A DNA stretch of 64,000 bases from Catonia carolina (GCA_035578175.1 JAQMRL010000001.1:374671220-374735219); one strand, 5' to 3'; positions 24,238 to 36,609 are shown, numbered from the stretch's first letter. The notes: generated by a model not told the origin, from the letters alone. Made by a program: numbers and translations.

Positions 24238-25107
24238 AATGATAGAGATAAATAATGATAAAACTATTCTTCTCACTAACAGTAAGCGAGAGGATATTGT
24301 CCTAAGTGGTAAAAAACTAATATGGGTAAATGAGGCGATTTATCTGGGACAGACAATTTCTTTTAGGAATGGATGCAGTAAGGAAGTAAACCGAAGAATG
24401 ACTTTGGCTTGGAGAAAATACTGGTCAATGAAGTTTATATTTAAAAGAAAAATGTCTCAAAGATTAAAGACCTTAGATTTTAATTGTTGTGTGCTTCCTT
24501 GCATGACCTACGGCGCACAGACATGGACTTTGTCAAAGAAGGACGTATACAGACTGAGAGTCACTCAAAGAGCCATGGAACGGAGCATGTTAGGGGTTTC
24601 CTTACGAGACAAGATCAAAAACACAGAACTAAGGAGGAGAACACAACTTCAAGATGTAGTCGAAGTGGCAAAGCGACTGAAATGGAATTGGGCTGGACAT
24701 GTGTTACGGCTAAATGACGACAGATGGACAAAACGAGTTACAGATTGGCAACCGATTGAAAATATCAGGCGTAGAGGTAGACAGTGTTTGAGGTGGGACG
24801 ACGAATCGGTCAAACATGCCGGTGCACATTGGCAAATTACAACAAGAGACAAATCCCGTTGGAAAATATTGGGAGAGGCCTTCGCCCAAAAATGGGCCTA
24901 GTTTCCTAAATACTTATATATATATAAAAAAAAGTGATAATGATTTTATTTGGACATTAAAGATTAAAAATTATAAATTTATTTGTTTTTTTTAATATAA
25001 TTAATTATTACATAGTTATTGTCTTATGTGTAATGTATCTACTCAATGTAAAGTATGAAAAATTTAAAGGAGACTAATAAAAAGGCTATTATTATTATTA
25101 TTATTAT
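24238..25107 (+). mobile_element. 5'-truncated RTE-like retrotransposon with perfect 12-bp target-site duplication
   Basis: The insertion is bracketed by TAATAGTTAAAT at 24226-24237 and 25108-25119. It holds the last 220 residues of an RTE-type polyprotein, a ~185-bp 3' UTR and an (ATT)n tail at 25087-25107. A microsatellite rather than poly(A) tail and 5' truncation are typical of the RTE clade. The perfect duplication and unbroken frame suggest a fairly recent insertion. Confidence 0.9.
24239..24901 (+). pseudogene. RTE-like polyprotein, C-terminal 220 residues
   Basis: The frame is open from the first base of the truncated element; its ATG is simply where the truncation falls and is not a natural start. 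Visible landmarks in order: AIYLGQTIS (the thumb-side YLG motif after the RT palm), then YGAQTWTL, then the basic segment RAMERSMLGVSLRDKIKN, WAGHVLRL, and the arginine-rich RRRGRQCLRWDDE. This is the post-RT region used by RTE-like elements. Endonuclease and RT catalytic domains are absent, so the copy is dead on arrival. It ends in TAG just before the UTR. Confidence 0.85.
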
Positions 25108-25119
25108 TAATAGTTAAAT

Positions 25120-26070
25120 GTTTTACAATTCAATATCATAACAAGGATTTGGCGATACAAGATAGTAAAGTTGCAGAAAGTCACCATAACAAATTAAACA
25201 ACTCTAGCTGATTAAATGTTCAGAAACTTGATTAGGTAACCACTTGAAGTCCAGTCATAACACTCAAAATTCCTATGCAAATAGGAGCCGTCTTTCGAGG
25301 TACCCCGTAGGTAGTTGTCTTCAACTGTTAAGTAACACCGGTTAGGAGAGTAATTTTATGTGGTGATCAACTGACAGTCGTACACGAAGAAAATAATAAG
25401 CATCACTGGGCGTCGCTGTCCAAATTTATGCCAAGAGGAATCTAGCGACAAACAGCGATAAATTTTTGTTTATTTTTAATAAATATAATCATCGATAACA
25501 AAGTAAAATTAAAAGCAAAAGAAAACTATAATAAATAAAGTAGGCGTGGTTTAAAAAATTTAATATACTACGATACATGTTTAACACAAAAAATATGTTA
25601 CTTTGCGATGCATTTATTTAATTACAAAACGGATCGAGTTTTATCAGTTGAATAAATAAAATGGTTTCACTTTACACGATGAACGTGTGTAACTACAGGA
25701 ACCTTATAAAAATATACAACGACCTGCATAATTTAAAAGTAAAAATACAGGCGCGCTATGAACATACAAATAAACAAAACATAATACAAATTGTAATAAG
25801 TATGGCAAATATTGTACCTTGTACTGGGTTGTCATTCGTTGTTAAGCAGGGATTAACGCATTTTTTGTAATCTTTTTTTAATCCTCCATTTAATTTGATT
25901 GTATTTTTAACAACAAAAGAAATACAAATATATATTTGATATGTGTAAGTTTTTAATCCAGTAAAACCATTAAAATTATTAAAATCGAATTTTATTCTAT
26001 TTTAATCGAATTTTATTCTATTTTATGATTAGTACTTAGTAACTAATATTAAGTAATCGAGCCTAATTTC
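25120..26070. other. AT-rich stretch, nothing recognised
   Basis: No coding sequence recognised. A short tandem duplication, AATCGAATTTTATTCTATTTT, occurs near 25983-26022. Confidence 0.5.
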
Positions 26071-26832
26071 AAAAATCTGGTGTGAAACACTCACACAACT
26101 TTCTCTTGCCAATGCAAATAATTAACAATAAACCTAACACTAGTAATAAAACATTAGAAATAAACAAAAAACTAACCTCAATAAACATAACCTAATTTTA
26201 ATCATATATGAAAGACGCTAAATGAAAATCGATCTCTGTTTGCCTTAAAATACGGAAAATCACTCTTTCACGCTAAACTAGGCTCTGTAGAGAAAAATGC
26301 TCTGAATAAAAGTTGTAGATCTTTTAATTGTCTATAAATTTGATTATATACACTTTTGTCATAAAATGCATCCTAAGGCTGAAATCTTAAAAAAATCGAT
26401 TTTTCACGTTTTCGTGAGAAAAAAAACAGAAAATCACGAATTACCGCTAAACTAAGCGTTATACAAATAAATGTTTGAAATAAAAGTTGTAGAATTTTAA
26501 ATTCTCTACATTTTTTATTATATAAATTTTTGCGCTATAAAGCCGTAATCTTAAAAAAACACTTTTTTTACGTAAAAACACCCTCGCCAAGAATTTCAGC
26601 AAACATGGCGCCTACCCTATCTTGTAGAGAATAAAAAATTAAGTAAACGAGGCGATTTAAAAAAAATCGTAGGACCAGTTTTTGAGAAAATCGCAAAAAG
26701 TGAAAAAATACACGAATAAACTACTACTTCCGGTTGACCGATTTTGATGAAAATGTTCGTGTCGGGTCCGGTAGTGGTATGTAACTTAAGTTTCAAGTTC
26801 GTACGATGTTCTGTTCTTGAGATATTTTGTAA

Positions 26833-26870
<38 letters not shown>

Positions 26871-27016
26871 ACGCACACGCCAATCGCTAAAAACATGTTT
26901 TTTGGGTTCAGGGGGTCTGAAAACGTGTAGATCCGGTGAAAACTCAGTTTCGAAAAATCGACATGAAAACAATACTTTCCTTCCTATATAATCATACAGG
27001 CAAGAGAAAGTAAAAA
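26071..27016 (+). mobile_element. HINE-like repeat family A, full-length copy
   Basis: It starts AAAAATCTGGTGTGAAACAC, carries both exact subterminal inverted repeats (ACTTTCTCTTGCC / GGCAAGAGAAAGT), and has a CA microsatellite at 26832-26880 interspersed with CG. It ends in GTAAAAAAA. Confidence 0.9.
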
Positions 27017-27072
27017 AATATGTTTAATTTTAACACATACTACGACGGATCCCTTTAATACGTAGCTACTGC

Positions 27073-27828
27073 TTGTCTATAACTTGATGGCCGCCGGCAG
27101 AGATTAGCAATATGCGGATTGTAAAATCATCAGAAAACATTTCTAATTAAAACATAAGTTACTAAAACTTGTCGGAAATGACGTATTTTTAAAAAATAAA
27201 GTATTTCGTATTGTTTTTGTTCTATAAAATTATATTGAAAAACACACGCTTTTAATTTAATGAAATAATGTATAATTTAGTATACTTTTTTTTTAAGAAA
27301 AACCCGTATTTTTTTCAAATACGTCATTCGAAATTTTCTCTTCGTTTCGTTTCCTACATGTGTACAGTTATCTTTAAAGACCAAAAAGTTTCTTGCATGC
27401 TGACTTTTTTATTTCGTGTTTCGCGATTTTACAAAATTTATTTATAAAAATACCTCGTAACTTAAAAAGTAGCCTAATGATTTTTTGTTAAATTTGATTG
27501 CATCATACTTTGACATTTATCATCACACTTATTACAAAACAAATTTTCCAAATATTATGTTAATCCGTGATATAGTTGTTGAACAATGACAATAAAAATA
27601 GGGTTTTCTCTTCAAAAAAATTTTTTTACTAAATTATACATTCTCATTCAGCGTGTGTTTTTCGAAATAATTTTATACAACAAAAACAAGCAAAATACTT
27701 TGTTTTATAAAATTACGTCATTTCCGACAAGTTTCAGTTACTTAAAAAAAAGAGATGTATGATTTCCGAAATGGTTTTACAATCCGCATATTGCTCTCCT
27801 CTGCCAGAGGCCATCAAGTTACAGACAG
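27073..27828. mobile_element. long-armed foldback element
   Basis: The left arm (about 27073-27318) and the right arm (about 27588-27828) are imperfect reverse complements over roughly 230-245 bases. Paired landmarks are AACTTGATGGCC, CAATATGCGGATTGTAAAA, ACTTGTCGGAAATGACGT, AAAAACACACGCT and GTATAATTTAGTA. The ~270-base centre has no reading frame. It would form a large hairpin if transcribed. No target duplication was clear. Confidence 0.8.
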
Positions 27829-28195
27829 ACAGTACTTCGGAAAGCAAGCGATAATGTGGTAGATTGAAAAAAGAAAGATCCGCGATTCGATCTTGGATTT
27901 GGATAATCAGTTGTAAGGACCAAAATTCTTATCAGTGGCTGCAGAAGTTGTGCATATTTTCTATTTTTATGTTATAAAAATGTCTATAACCTATCGAGGA
28001 AATGAACATGAGATCATCTACTTTGCGGTGATCACAAGTTGTATTTAAAATCAAACACTGTACTATTTTTGCGATTTACCCTACCTGAATCTTCAATAAT
28101 GAATATAAAATTCCAAGTAATCTATTCGTATGTACTCGTATTAGATATTTCTGTTTCTGTTCTGTTGTCAATAAAAAAAAATAAAAATAATAGTA
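27829..28195. other. unassigned spacer
   Basis: Nothing recognised. Confidence 0.4.
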
Positions 28196-28345
28196 GGCCA
28201 CCTCCGTTGCTCAGTGAATTAAACGCTAGGCAGCGGTGAACTGCAAAGCGAAAACCCGATATCGACTTCCGGCTAAGAACTGAAAATGATTACACGGTAA
28301 AACCTACCGTTTCCGTACTTTATAAATTGCTAATAACCAAAGTAG
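28196..28345 (+). mobile_element. degraded tRNA-SINE, family 1
   Basis: GGCCACCTCCGTTGCTCAGTG at the head and GCTAATAACCAAAGTAGATGC near the end match the head and body of the family 1 copies at 38911 and 63049. The B box is degraded. Confidence 0.5.
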
Positions 28346-28351
28346 ATGCCT

Positions 28352-28743
28352 ACAACAGGCAGATGGAGGGTTAATTTTTTGCACTCGATCCGTTAGTTCC
28401 AGGGCTACAAAAAAATAGTTCCGTTTCTTATCACATGGTCAGCCAATTATGTGACAGAAGTATTTAAGAACAGAAGATATAGATGTATAAACGACACTAG
28501 TCAGAGTTATCTCCTTTGAGAGTAATGAATTTAATTATACAGCCAGACTCTGAGCTGAATGAAGTAAAGGTATCATTTGCAAGGTGGAAAGTAGATAGAT
28601 GCTTTTCGAGTGCCCGACTTGCTGATAAGCATACTTTTTCACTCAGTGAGGAAGGCATGGTAAACCACCTCACTCCTTCTTTTACTTAGTAAAACCACTA
28701 GGTTCGAACCAGCCTTTAGGCTGATGACCTAAACAACAACAAA
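28352..28743 (+). mobile_element. retroposon family B, copy 2
   Basis: It starts ACAACAGGCAGATGGAGG and ends GATGACCTAAACAACAAC. It matches copy 1 through the central CAGCCAGACTCTG and TCAGTGAGGAAGGCATGG blocks. No clear target duplication. It directly follows a SINE. Confidence 0.8.
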
Positions 28744-28744
28744 A

Positions 28745-29339
28745 CATGTAATACAAAATATGTTGACATTTTTAATTATCTTTTACTTCAAGCCTATGAG
28801 CACTTTTGCCCTAAAGTCCACCACAAGGTTATGGTTTAGAAGTATCAGAATTTCCAATGGAAAAGACCCTCTAGAATGTTCTCACGGAAACCATTTATAC
28901 CACACGACCCAAGCAAATGCAATTAACTGAGGTAAATTCAATTGTTTTGGCGGTTTTGGAAAACAACTGGATTGTATTTTTGCAATTAAGTAAATACTAC
29001 CCTTAATATTTTAGAATCGTACATAAGTTTAATTTCAAAAAAATCTTCCTGGGGTTGTAAGAAAAAGCCTTATTTTTTAAAATTTTATCCCAAAGGGTCT
29101 AATAGTTTTTCTGCAGAACGAGCAGCAAATAAAAACACATACATGGACCTTCCAAAAACAACTTTGTTCGAATTTATAACAATGTATTATGAAATATGAA
29201 GATCTGTAACAATTCGTATAGAAAATATTATTCCATTACAATACTTTCTTAATTTATACTTTCAGAGAGCGAGAAAGTGAAAAATTCCGTGCAGTCAAAG
29301 CTCAATTTGGAATACAGAATTAGTTTATAAAAAATCCTT
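28745..29339. other. unassigned stretch
   Basis: No coding sequence or repeat recognised. Confidence 0.45.
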
Positions 29340-30090
29340 TCATGAGATGTCGCGTCTCATGGCTGGTAGCAATTTTTAAAAAAGGTTTATCTTTTACTTA
29401 TGGCAAAAACCTTTAGAGATTTCTGTAGCCACTATATCAAGAGGAATCAAATGACCCTATTTTTGTTTTATCAATTTCGACTTTGATTTCTTGATCTCCG
29501 GTTTTGGACCACTTTCGGTTGAAACCGAAACTTAAAACCCAATGGTTTCTATAGGCCTATCTACTCTTTAAGAGAATTCAAATGACACTAAGTTTGTTTC
29601 TAAATTCCGACTATGATTTCTTGAACTCCGGTTTTGGACCACTTTCGGTCGAAACCGAAACTTCAAACTCAATGGTTTCTATAGGCCTATCTACTCGTTA
29701 AGAGGATTCAAATGACACTACTTTTGTTTATCAATTTCGACTTTGATTTCTTGATCTCCGGTTTTGGACCACTTTCGGTCGAAACCGAAATTTTAAACAC
29801 AATGGTTTCTATAGGCTTATCTACTCTAAAAGGATTCAAATGACACTATTTTTGTTTCCAAATTCCGACTTTGATTTTTTGACTTCCGGTTTTGGGCCAC
29901 TTTCGGTCAAAACCGGAACTTCAAACCTAATTTAGGCCCATTAACTATATGTGTTGATTATGAATCCGAAAACCGTTTGTGGTTATCTCTTGTAGTTTCT
30001 GACATCTGGGTGTCACGGGCAGACGGACAAAACAAAATGATAACATGACAATTTAAAAAAGTACCACCAATAATAAAAAATAACATAAAT
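29340..30090 (+). repeat. repeat family E with internal 130-bp tandem array
   Basis: The leader (29340-29460) is shared with 18280. Four tandem units of about 130 bp follow; the phrase GGTTTTGGACC starts near 29500, 29630, 29760 and 29888. Each unit holds a small palindromic core of the form TTTCGGT(C/T)GAAACCGAAA. A trailer (29930-30085: TAGGCCCATTAAC, GATTATGAATCCGAAAA, ACCACCAATAAT) is shared with 45960-46110. It is non-coding. Confidence 0.85.
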
Positions 30091-30889
30091 ACTACATTGG
30101 TTGATAGAAAAAAATGTACTTAAACGGGTTAAAAAAATATTAAAGACTACACAGTTTTTCAGGAATAAATTACCAGCAAGAGTCTAAGATTTTAATGCAT
30201 TAAACCCATTCTACCCACTATTATAATCAAGCAACTATAGAAAAACAAACAAAAAAAAACATTTTAATTAAGCTGATCTGTAGCGTATTCGAATGAATTA
30301 ATAACTTATGAAAAGATTGTTTATGTTGAAACCCTTTTTAAAACGCACCGTAACAGGAAAGAAATATTTTTCATCTAGCTAAATACAGGTTTACTTTTTC
30401 ATTTATATTTATTGTAGAACATTTGTTTTATTTAGCTTGCGTAGAATGACTTTGATAAATTGTAATAATATTCTCGCATTTGTTGTTCCGAACGGTGAAG
30501 TGAGGGAGAGATTCTGGAAGGGTAATGCTGATAGTAAATGATGTGTACAGTAAATTACTCCGAATAGACTATTTTCCAGTCAATATACCGTGACTTCCAT
30601 TACGCACAACCAGGAAGGTACATAGTACAGAGTTACTGACAATAGTAATCTAATTTCTGTTTTAAATTTATTTTTTTAAAGATATTCATCAAAGCACTGA
30701 AACACAGTAATTAGTACCCTAACAATACAGAAGGGAAACAGACCGTCCTATATTTACAATGTGTAATTTTTCACACCATGTTCCTTTTTTTAGAACCAAC
30801 ATCCAAATGTCTAATAATAATAACAATAATAATAATAATAATGCTCAATAATAAAAATAAGTTTAATAATTTTATACAGTCTTGTTTAC
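30091..30889. other. AT-rich stretch with AAT microsatellite
   Basis: An (AAT)n tract lies at about 30813-30842. Nothing else was recognised. Confidence 0.5.
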
Positions 30890-31280
30890 CAATAACCGAC
30901 AGGTGGAGTGTTTAATTATTTGCACTCGATCTGCTAGTTCCAAGACTACAAAAAGTAGTTTTGTTTCTTATAACATGGCCAGCTAATTATATGACTGAAG
31001 CATTTAAAAACATAAGAGGTAGAGGTGTAAAAGAAACTATTTAGAGTTATCTCTTCTGAGGGTAATGAATTTCATTATACAGCCAGAGCTAATGGTGAAT
31101 GAAGTAAAAGTGTCATTTGCAGGGTGAAAAGTAGATGCTTTTCAGAGGGCCTGCTGATATGCTGATAAACATACTTTTCCTATCAGTGAGAAAGGCAATG
31201 GTAAACCACCGCACCCTCGTTTTACTTAGTAAAGCCTCTAGTGGTTCGACCAGCCTTTCGGCTGATGACGTAAACAACAA
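30890..31280 (+). mobile_element. retroposon family B, copy 3
   Basis: Runs from AATAACCGACAGGTGGAGTG to GATGACGTAAACAACAA, with the CAGCCAGAGC and TCAGTGAGAAAGGCAATGG blocks. AGTCTTGT on the left and AGTCTCGT on the right could be a mutated target duplication. Confidence 0.8.
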
Positions 31281-31317
31281 AGTCTCGTATAATTGTTAAA
31301 AATCAATTCTTCCTTCT

Positions 31318-31450
31318 TTTTTAGATCCCTATCCGTTTCGGATGCTGGCCACCATGTTGCCAATCTGAACTTTAACCACTGCTGCTCGAAATAAAAGTAT
31401 TGTCATTTTCGAGTAGCTACCACATTCTGAGATTTTTTAAGCAGGCAATA
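31318..31450 (-). pseudogene. 3' end fragment of an endonuclease/RT retrotransposon
   Basis: The minus strand reads GNMVASIRNG followed by a stop and GGATAGGGA. This parallels the C-terminus and 3' end (IAIMIANIRTG, stop, GGATAGGCACC) of the element at 40884-43707, so it is a very short 3' fragment of the same or a sister family. Confidence 0.5.
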
Positions 31451-31749
31451 CGTCTTCTCTCCACGCTACGTTGTCGAGCTTAATCTTACAAATACAAATG
31501 TTTTACCGCATATTATTTAAATTAGTCTTTTATAATTGCCCCAAAAAATTATAACGAAACATTTACATTTATTTAAATTTTATTAAAACATTTGTCGAGT
31601 TTCAGCTTAATTTTGCCATCAGTCCGTAATTTCTCTAAATAAACCCATGATTTTACTAACAGTTATGCACAGTAACAGTAAAAAGTTATTGTAAAAATTT
31701 CACGCCCCTAGATGCAGTAGTGATTGCAAAAAAGATCTGTTCCGTTCTA
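31451..31749. other. AT-rich spacer
   Basis: Nothing recognised. Confidence 0.4.
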
Positions 31750-31982
31750 CGTATACTTTCTGTTGCCTTGTAAAATCAATATGGAGGGTAAGCAATTGAA
31801 AGTATTGTTTTCATATCGAATTTTCACCGGAAATACACGTTTTCAGGCTTCCTCAACTAAAAAGAAAACATATTTTTACCCATTGGTCTGTGTGTGTCTG
31901 TGTGTCGGTCGGTGTGGACAAAATATATCAAGAACGGAACATCGTACGAAGTTGAAATTCGGAACTAAAGTTAGGTACCACA
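31750..31982 (-). repeat. HINE-like repeat family A fragment
   Basis: In inverted orientation it has TACTTTCTGTTGCC, AAAGTATTGTTTTCAT, the GT-rich microsatellite remnant (31887-31905) and ATCAAGAACGGAACATCGTA. It stops at the GGTACCAC landmark where a SINE fragment begins. The plus-strand 142-residue frame over it is noise. Confidence 0.75.
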
Positions 31983-31983
31983 A

Positions 31984-32040
31984 GACGTGCTACGCTTTGC
32001 AACGTAGCACGCTAACTACTGGGCCACGGAAGCCATGGAA
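31984..32040 (-). mobile_element. tRNA-SINE family 1 head fragment
   Basis: The minus strand reads CCATGGCTTCCGTGGCCCAG then TAGTTAGCGTGCTACG, like the head at 38911. It contains a short hairpin, CGTGCTACG/CGTAGCACG. Confidence 0.5.
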
Positions 32041-33179
32041 AATTAATATTTGTTCGCGTTATATTTACCGATTTTATAGTATGTCGATAGATTTTGTATA
32101 TTGTTACGGGAATATGATTTTTCAAAATAAATTTACATTTACATTTTTATAAAGCAGTGGCCTACAGTATTAAAGTACTTCATTTTGAGTAATATTGTAT
32201 TGTGGGAAACAGTAAATGGAGGATAAATTGTAAGGAAAACACTGCGGGATATGAAACTGTTGCAGCTGAACGATGAACGATGTTGGAATATAGACAAAAG
32301 TGATTAAGAAAAACTTTTTGTTAAAAAATGTTTCTTGTATAATAATAATAATACAAAAGAAATTCAATTTTATATCAGAAAGCAGATATCAACTTTGCCT
32401 TTCTGTTAGTTGTTTTCATCCTATACTCGTGGACAAAAGTCAATTTGAAATCATTGTTTACGACTTGAAAAGTAAAAAGTAAGTTTAAAACTTTATTATT
32501 TGTTTTATGAAAGGTTTTTTCTTCTTTAAATGAATTTAAGTTTTTTTTGTTAATAAACAAGAAACTGTAATAAATGTAAAAAACCTTTTGCAGTAAATAT
32601 ACGCTATCTTTTTAATCTTTCATTTCAAGATTTGTCTATTTAAGCTTTACAGTTCACTTTCAGAAATTATTAAAATTCGTCCTATCAAGTATATTTTTTC
32701 TTTCTAAGATTCTCTAGTACAACGTAAAAAAGTACTGCGATCTTAAAAAATTCAGCACCCGGATTTTAACCTATTTTCACACTGCATGACAACCACAAAC
32801 CAAAAGTAATTTTCAGAAATTATGAGTGAACGCAAACGCTTTTAAGTGACGTTTTAGAAAAAATGTACCATATTCCATTTAAGTTAAAAAAAACTTGAAA
32901 ACGAAATTGAAAACTGGAAAGATTTTGTTGACAAACCACCGAGAAGTTTTCAAATTAACCATTCACACCAAAATTAAATACATTTTTCTACACTGCAAAA
33001 CTTAAGTCATACTTTCTGAAAAATGGCTCAAACGATTATTCAACTTTTTTATATAGTCTACGTTACAAAATTTTCTACTTTATAATAGCTGATCAGATTG
33101 AAAATCATTTTTCGAGAAAATCCGTTTTGGAAAATTTCTTGCCTTGAGGTTGGATAACCTGTGTGGTGGAAGGCTGTCT
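32041..33179. other. AT-rich stretch, nothing recognised
   Basis: No coding sequence recognised. The short frames at 32170-32560 are AT-driven. Confidence 0.5.
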
Positions 33180-33771
33180 CGTAATATACACACTGCGTTG
33201 TTGTTTGTCAGTTGTCGCGTTGTTGTATCTTTATTTACGTTTGGTGTTATTGCGTTTTGAAATGAATCAGACAATTTGATGTTGCAGCCGATTGTGAAAT
33301 AGGTGCAGTAATACGTTTTTTGAACCAACAAAACGTGTTAAACCAGTCAATAACAATCAATCAATAACAATAGTCGCGTGACAATATCTGAATTGGTCCT
33401 TAGTTTCCCTGGTGTTTCAAGAGCTGTTATTGGTCGCATTGAGCGTGACCATTTAAAATTCAGAAAGGTTTGGGCGCGTTGGGTGCCATACGTGTTATCG
33501 GAACGTCACTAACAAATCCGAATAGGAGCAGGTGACGATGACCTTAAAGATGCTGTGAATCAGTGGCTAAATGAACTGGCGCCAGAAGAATACGACAAGG
33601 GTATATTGAAGCTGGTGAATCGCTATGACAAATGTCTTAATTCATATGGCGACTATGTAGAGCATTAATGTAAGTTACGTATTTTATTCTGTATCACTTT
33701 GTTTTTACATATTTTTCTGAATAAAGTTTTTACAACAAAACTGTCTTTACTTTAGAGATGACCCTCGGATA
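33180..33771 (+). pseudogene. degenerate, internally deleted mariner-like element
   Basis: One piece reads VSRAVIGRIERDHLKFRKVW then ARWVPYVLSERH near 33415-33510. This corresponds to the helix-turn-helix/linker part of mariner transposases (the RWVP...L motif). It jumps directly to a C-terminal piece, DDLKDAVNQWLNEL and GILKLVNRYDKCLNSYGDYV, ending in TAA at 33666. The catalytic core is absent. The flank after it ends with GACCCTCG near 33770, like the outer end of other mariners here; the left end was not identified. Confidence 0.65.
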
Positions 33772-33774
33772 AAA

Positions 33775-35130
33775 ACAAGTTTTCTTTCGGAGTGCATTAG
33801 AAAAACGGACTAAATGTACAACAATTACTATGAAGTTTTACGGTAAGAGAATAATTTTCAGGAACACGATTGAAATGGAATACAAAAGTACAACTGAGCT
33901 CACGTCCATTCCATAATTTACAGAAGTACCCTATGCATTAATATTTAATAATACAAGATAATGATTATCATACCAATAAAAATGAATTATTAGTGTACGT
34001 GATTTAAATGTATTTTAAAATCGTTCATTCGTAAATATATCAGACGGCACTACACTACGGTACAGGACTATTAAATACTAAAAAAATTACTCTTAATATG
34101 ATTGTTAAGCTGTGAGAGTTAAGGGTAAAATCGGTCATTAAAAAACGATGAAAAACAAAGAAGAGATGAAGTAGTTCATCAGTTGAACAGAGAAATAAAC
34201 TGAGGTGACTAAAACGTCGTAGACATTTATTAGATGTACGATAACAGGACGGACAGAAAAGAATTTTAAGAAGTCCTTTTTTCATTCAGACTATTAATGT
34301 AAAGTGTTTTCCAGAGTATGAAGGAATATCGTAGAAATAAATCTTTTTGAAAACGGAACCGAAGAAAACGTTAGTGGAAGTATGAGGAGAAATTTAAGAG
34401 AAAAGTGTACGAGAGTCAGGTACGGAGAGAGGGAGAAGAAAAAGAGGAGTGGTATGAATGAGAAAGAAAATCAATTGCTCATTTGGCTAATCGCCTGCAT
34501 TCTCTTTCCACCGTTGCTATCGCTTTATAACAGCTCGCTGTCTACGTGGTGTAGCTATTAATTTTTAAACTGTAGACAACGCTAAGGACTCCAGGAAAAT
34601 CCATCTCAAAAGAGAAAACTGATTAAAAAAGATGAAGTTCTTTTCTGTAGGCTGTTCTTGAAAACAAACAAAAACCTTAACAGCTTCAAATAATATTCAT
34701 CGTTAAGTAATATAATTAATCTTCTAAAAAAACATAATTAAATAACACTGCTTCGGAATATTAAATGGACAGATATCTTTGTAAATGGTAAAGTCTTCAT
34801 TCACTCACTCACTAATTCACTCTTCACTGGTAATTTTTATCAATTTTATTTAGACCCTCTGGAGAAAGTGTAAAAGTTAATTTTCCGGGCAATCAACAAA
34901 AATCCACCCGCTGTATTGTACTGAACGATTCACCAAGAAGTTAAAGTAGTACTACAAGTTTGTCAACTTTAGACCCGAAAACTGATGACACACTCGCTCA
35001 AAAACGTAGCGAACTTCCCAAAACAAATCCACAACTACATTGTAAAAGTACAATATTGTACAAACAATGGAGGTTATGTAAATTCCTAATTACTATAACT
35101 TCCATTACTCAGTAACAACCCAATAAATAA
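33775..35130. other. unassigned AT-rich stretch
   Basis: No coding sequence or repeat recognised. Confidence 0.5.
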
Positions 35131-35640
35131 TGTAAGGGAAAACCCCCATTGTTAGAATAAGTTACATTAGAATAGTGGTTAGACAACAAGTTGTAAATAT
35201 AGCCAACTGTCAATCATCTGATATTGTTTAGACGGGTATATTTCTCCCTCTGGGTTTTGGGCCTATCTTACACCTACCAACTTTCAGCCAATCACTGGGG
35301 TAGTTCTCCTTCCCATTGGCTCTCCAGGTTGGTTGAACGGTTGGTGGGAGAGTGGAGGCTTGTCAACCAGAGGTTTTCTGGTTCGAACCCAGGAAATTTA
35401 CAATCAGTTCCCTTGAGACTTAAGAGTAAAACAGAGGAGTTGTTTAGAAGGAGCAGCATTTGAAGACGTGAATAGGAGAACGAGGAGTGATCAGAAGAAG
35501 AAAGGGGACACATATATAATTCGAGGTAAATATATACGTACCTATATTTATTAAGGGTTTGATTAAGTTTTCTTGTTTTTATATTAACGTTACGGCAAAA
35601 AACGTTGACTATATTTTAAAATAGGTGAAGGATTATTTTG

Positions 35641-36608
35641 TTAGTAGTTAGTCAATTTATTTAGTAGTCGATTAATTAAATATTTAGTTAAAGCAAGGAT
35701 ATATGTGAGGCGGCCCAGGAAATCATGCCACATGTCTCAAAAATGCATTTTTGTTTTATTGCCTCATCTAAAAGAAAATGTAATTCTGAACACTTAAAAA
35801 AAAATTAGCCTTCTAGGTTGAAAATAAATTTTTTTATGATTTTTTTAATGTATGGTTTTAGTTTATACTAATTTTCGGAAAACAGCCTGTAAAGTTTGAG
35901 AAGATCTTTAAAAGTCAAAGAAACGCATCACTTGAAATAGCCTATAATTAAATGAAATACTTTGCTTTTCTATTATGAAATAACTATCATTTATTTTGTA
36001 TAAGAAGTTATAATTATGATAGTTTTCTAAGATAATCTAGCTTAACTACTTAACATTAAAAAAATACGGTTTGGTCCAAACGACTGTCAAATTATAGCCT
36101 ACTTTATTTACCGTACCATTACAATAAAATTTATCCTGCAGAGAAGTAGACTGTTGAATTACCAAATAAACTATACTTCTACAATAAAAATATTTCACTT
36201 AACTTAAATATTAAAAAAATATTATTAATTACTAGCATAAATTTAAAAACCGTACAAAAAATCAACAACATTCTGCACCTTCGTTGGATAATTGAAGTTG
36301 ATGCATACCTAGAAAGGAATATAAGAGTTAGATTAGGGCTACTAATCTAACTTCTACATTATAAACTAGGAACAATAAAAGAATAATAAAATCACATTAA
36401 TAATAATAAAAATACAATGTTTATGTTTATTCTTAGCCATAATAGCAATAATAATTTTACGTGTAAACGAATAGCATCCATAAACAAACAGTAAACAAAT
36501 CAACTGGCGAATAACATGCCCACTGCTACTGTTTTAGTACTGTTTTAGTAGTTAGTCAATTTAGTTAGTAGTCGATTAATTAAATATTTAGTTAAAGCAA
36601 GGATATAT
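35641..36608 (+). repeat. 64-bp direct repeats flanking an ~840-bp block
   Basis: Positions 35641-35704 and 36545-36608 match at all but one base (TTAGTAGTTAGTCAATTTA...GGATATAT). The block between them is AT-rich, without recognised coding sequence. In the shorter LTR-like copy at 39186 it is absent. This suggests insertion or unequal exchange inside the LTR. Confidence 0.75.
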
Positions 36609-36609
36609 A

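Noticed and set aside
29460..29935. CRISPR-like array
   Set aside because: The 130-bp units are tandem without unique spacers, and the setting is a eukaryotic repeat.
31724..32152. 142-residue plus-strand open frame
   Set aside because: It runs through an inverted HINE-like fragment and a SINE head; the CVCLCVG stretch is the translated GT microsatellite.
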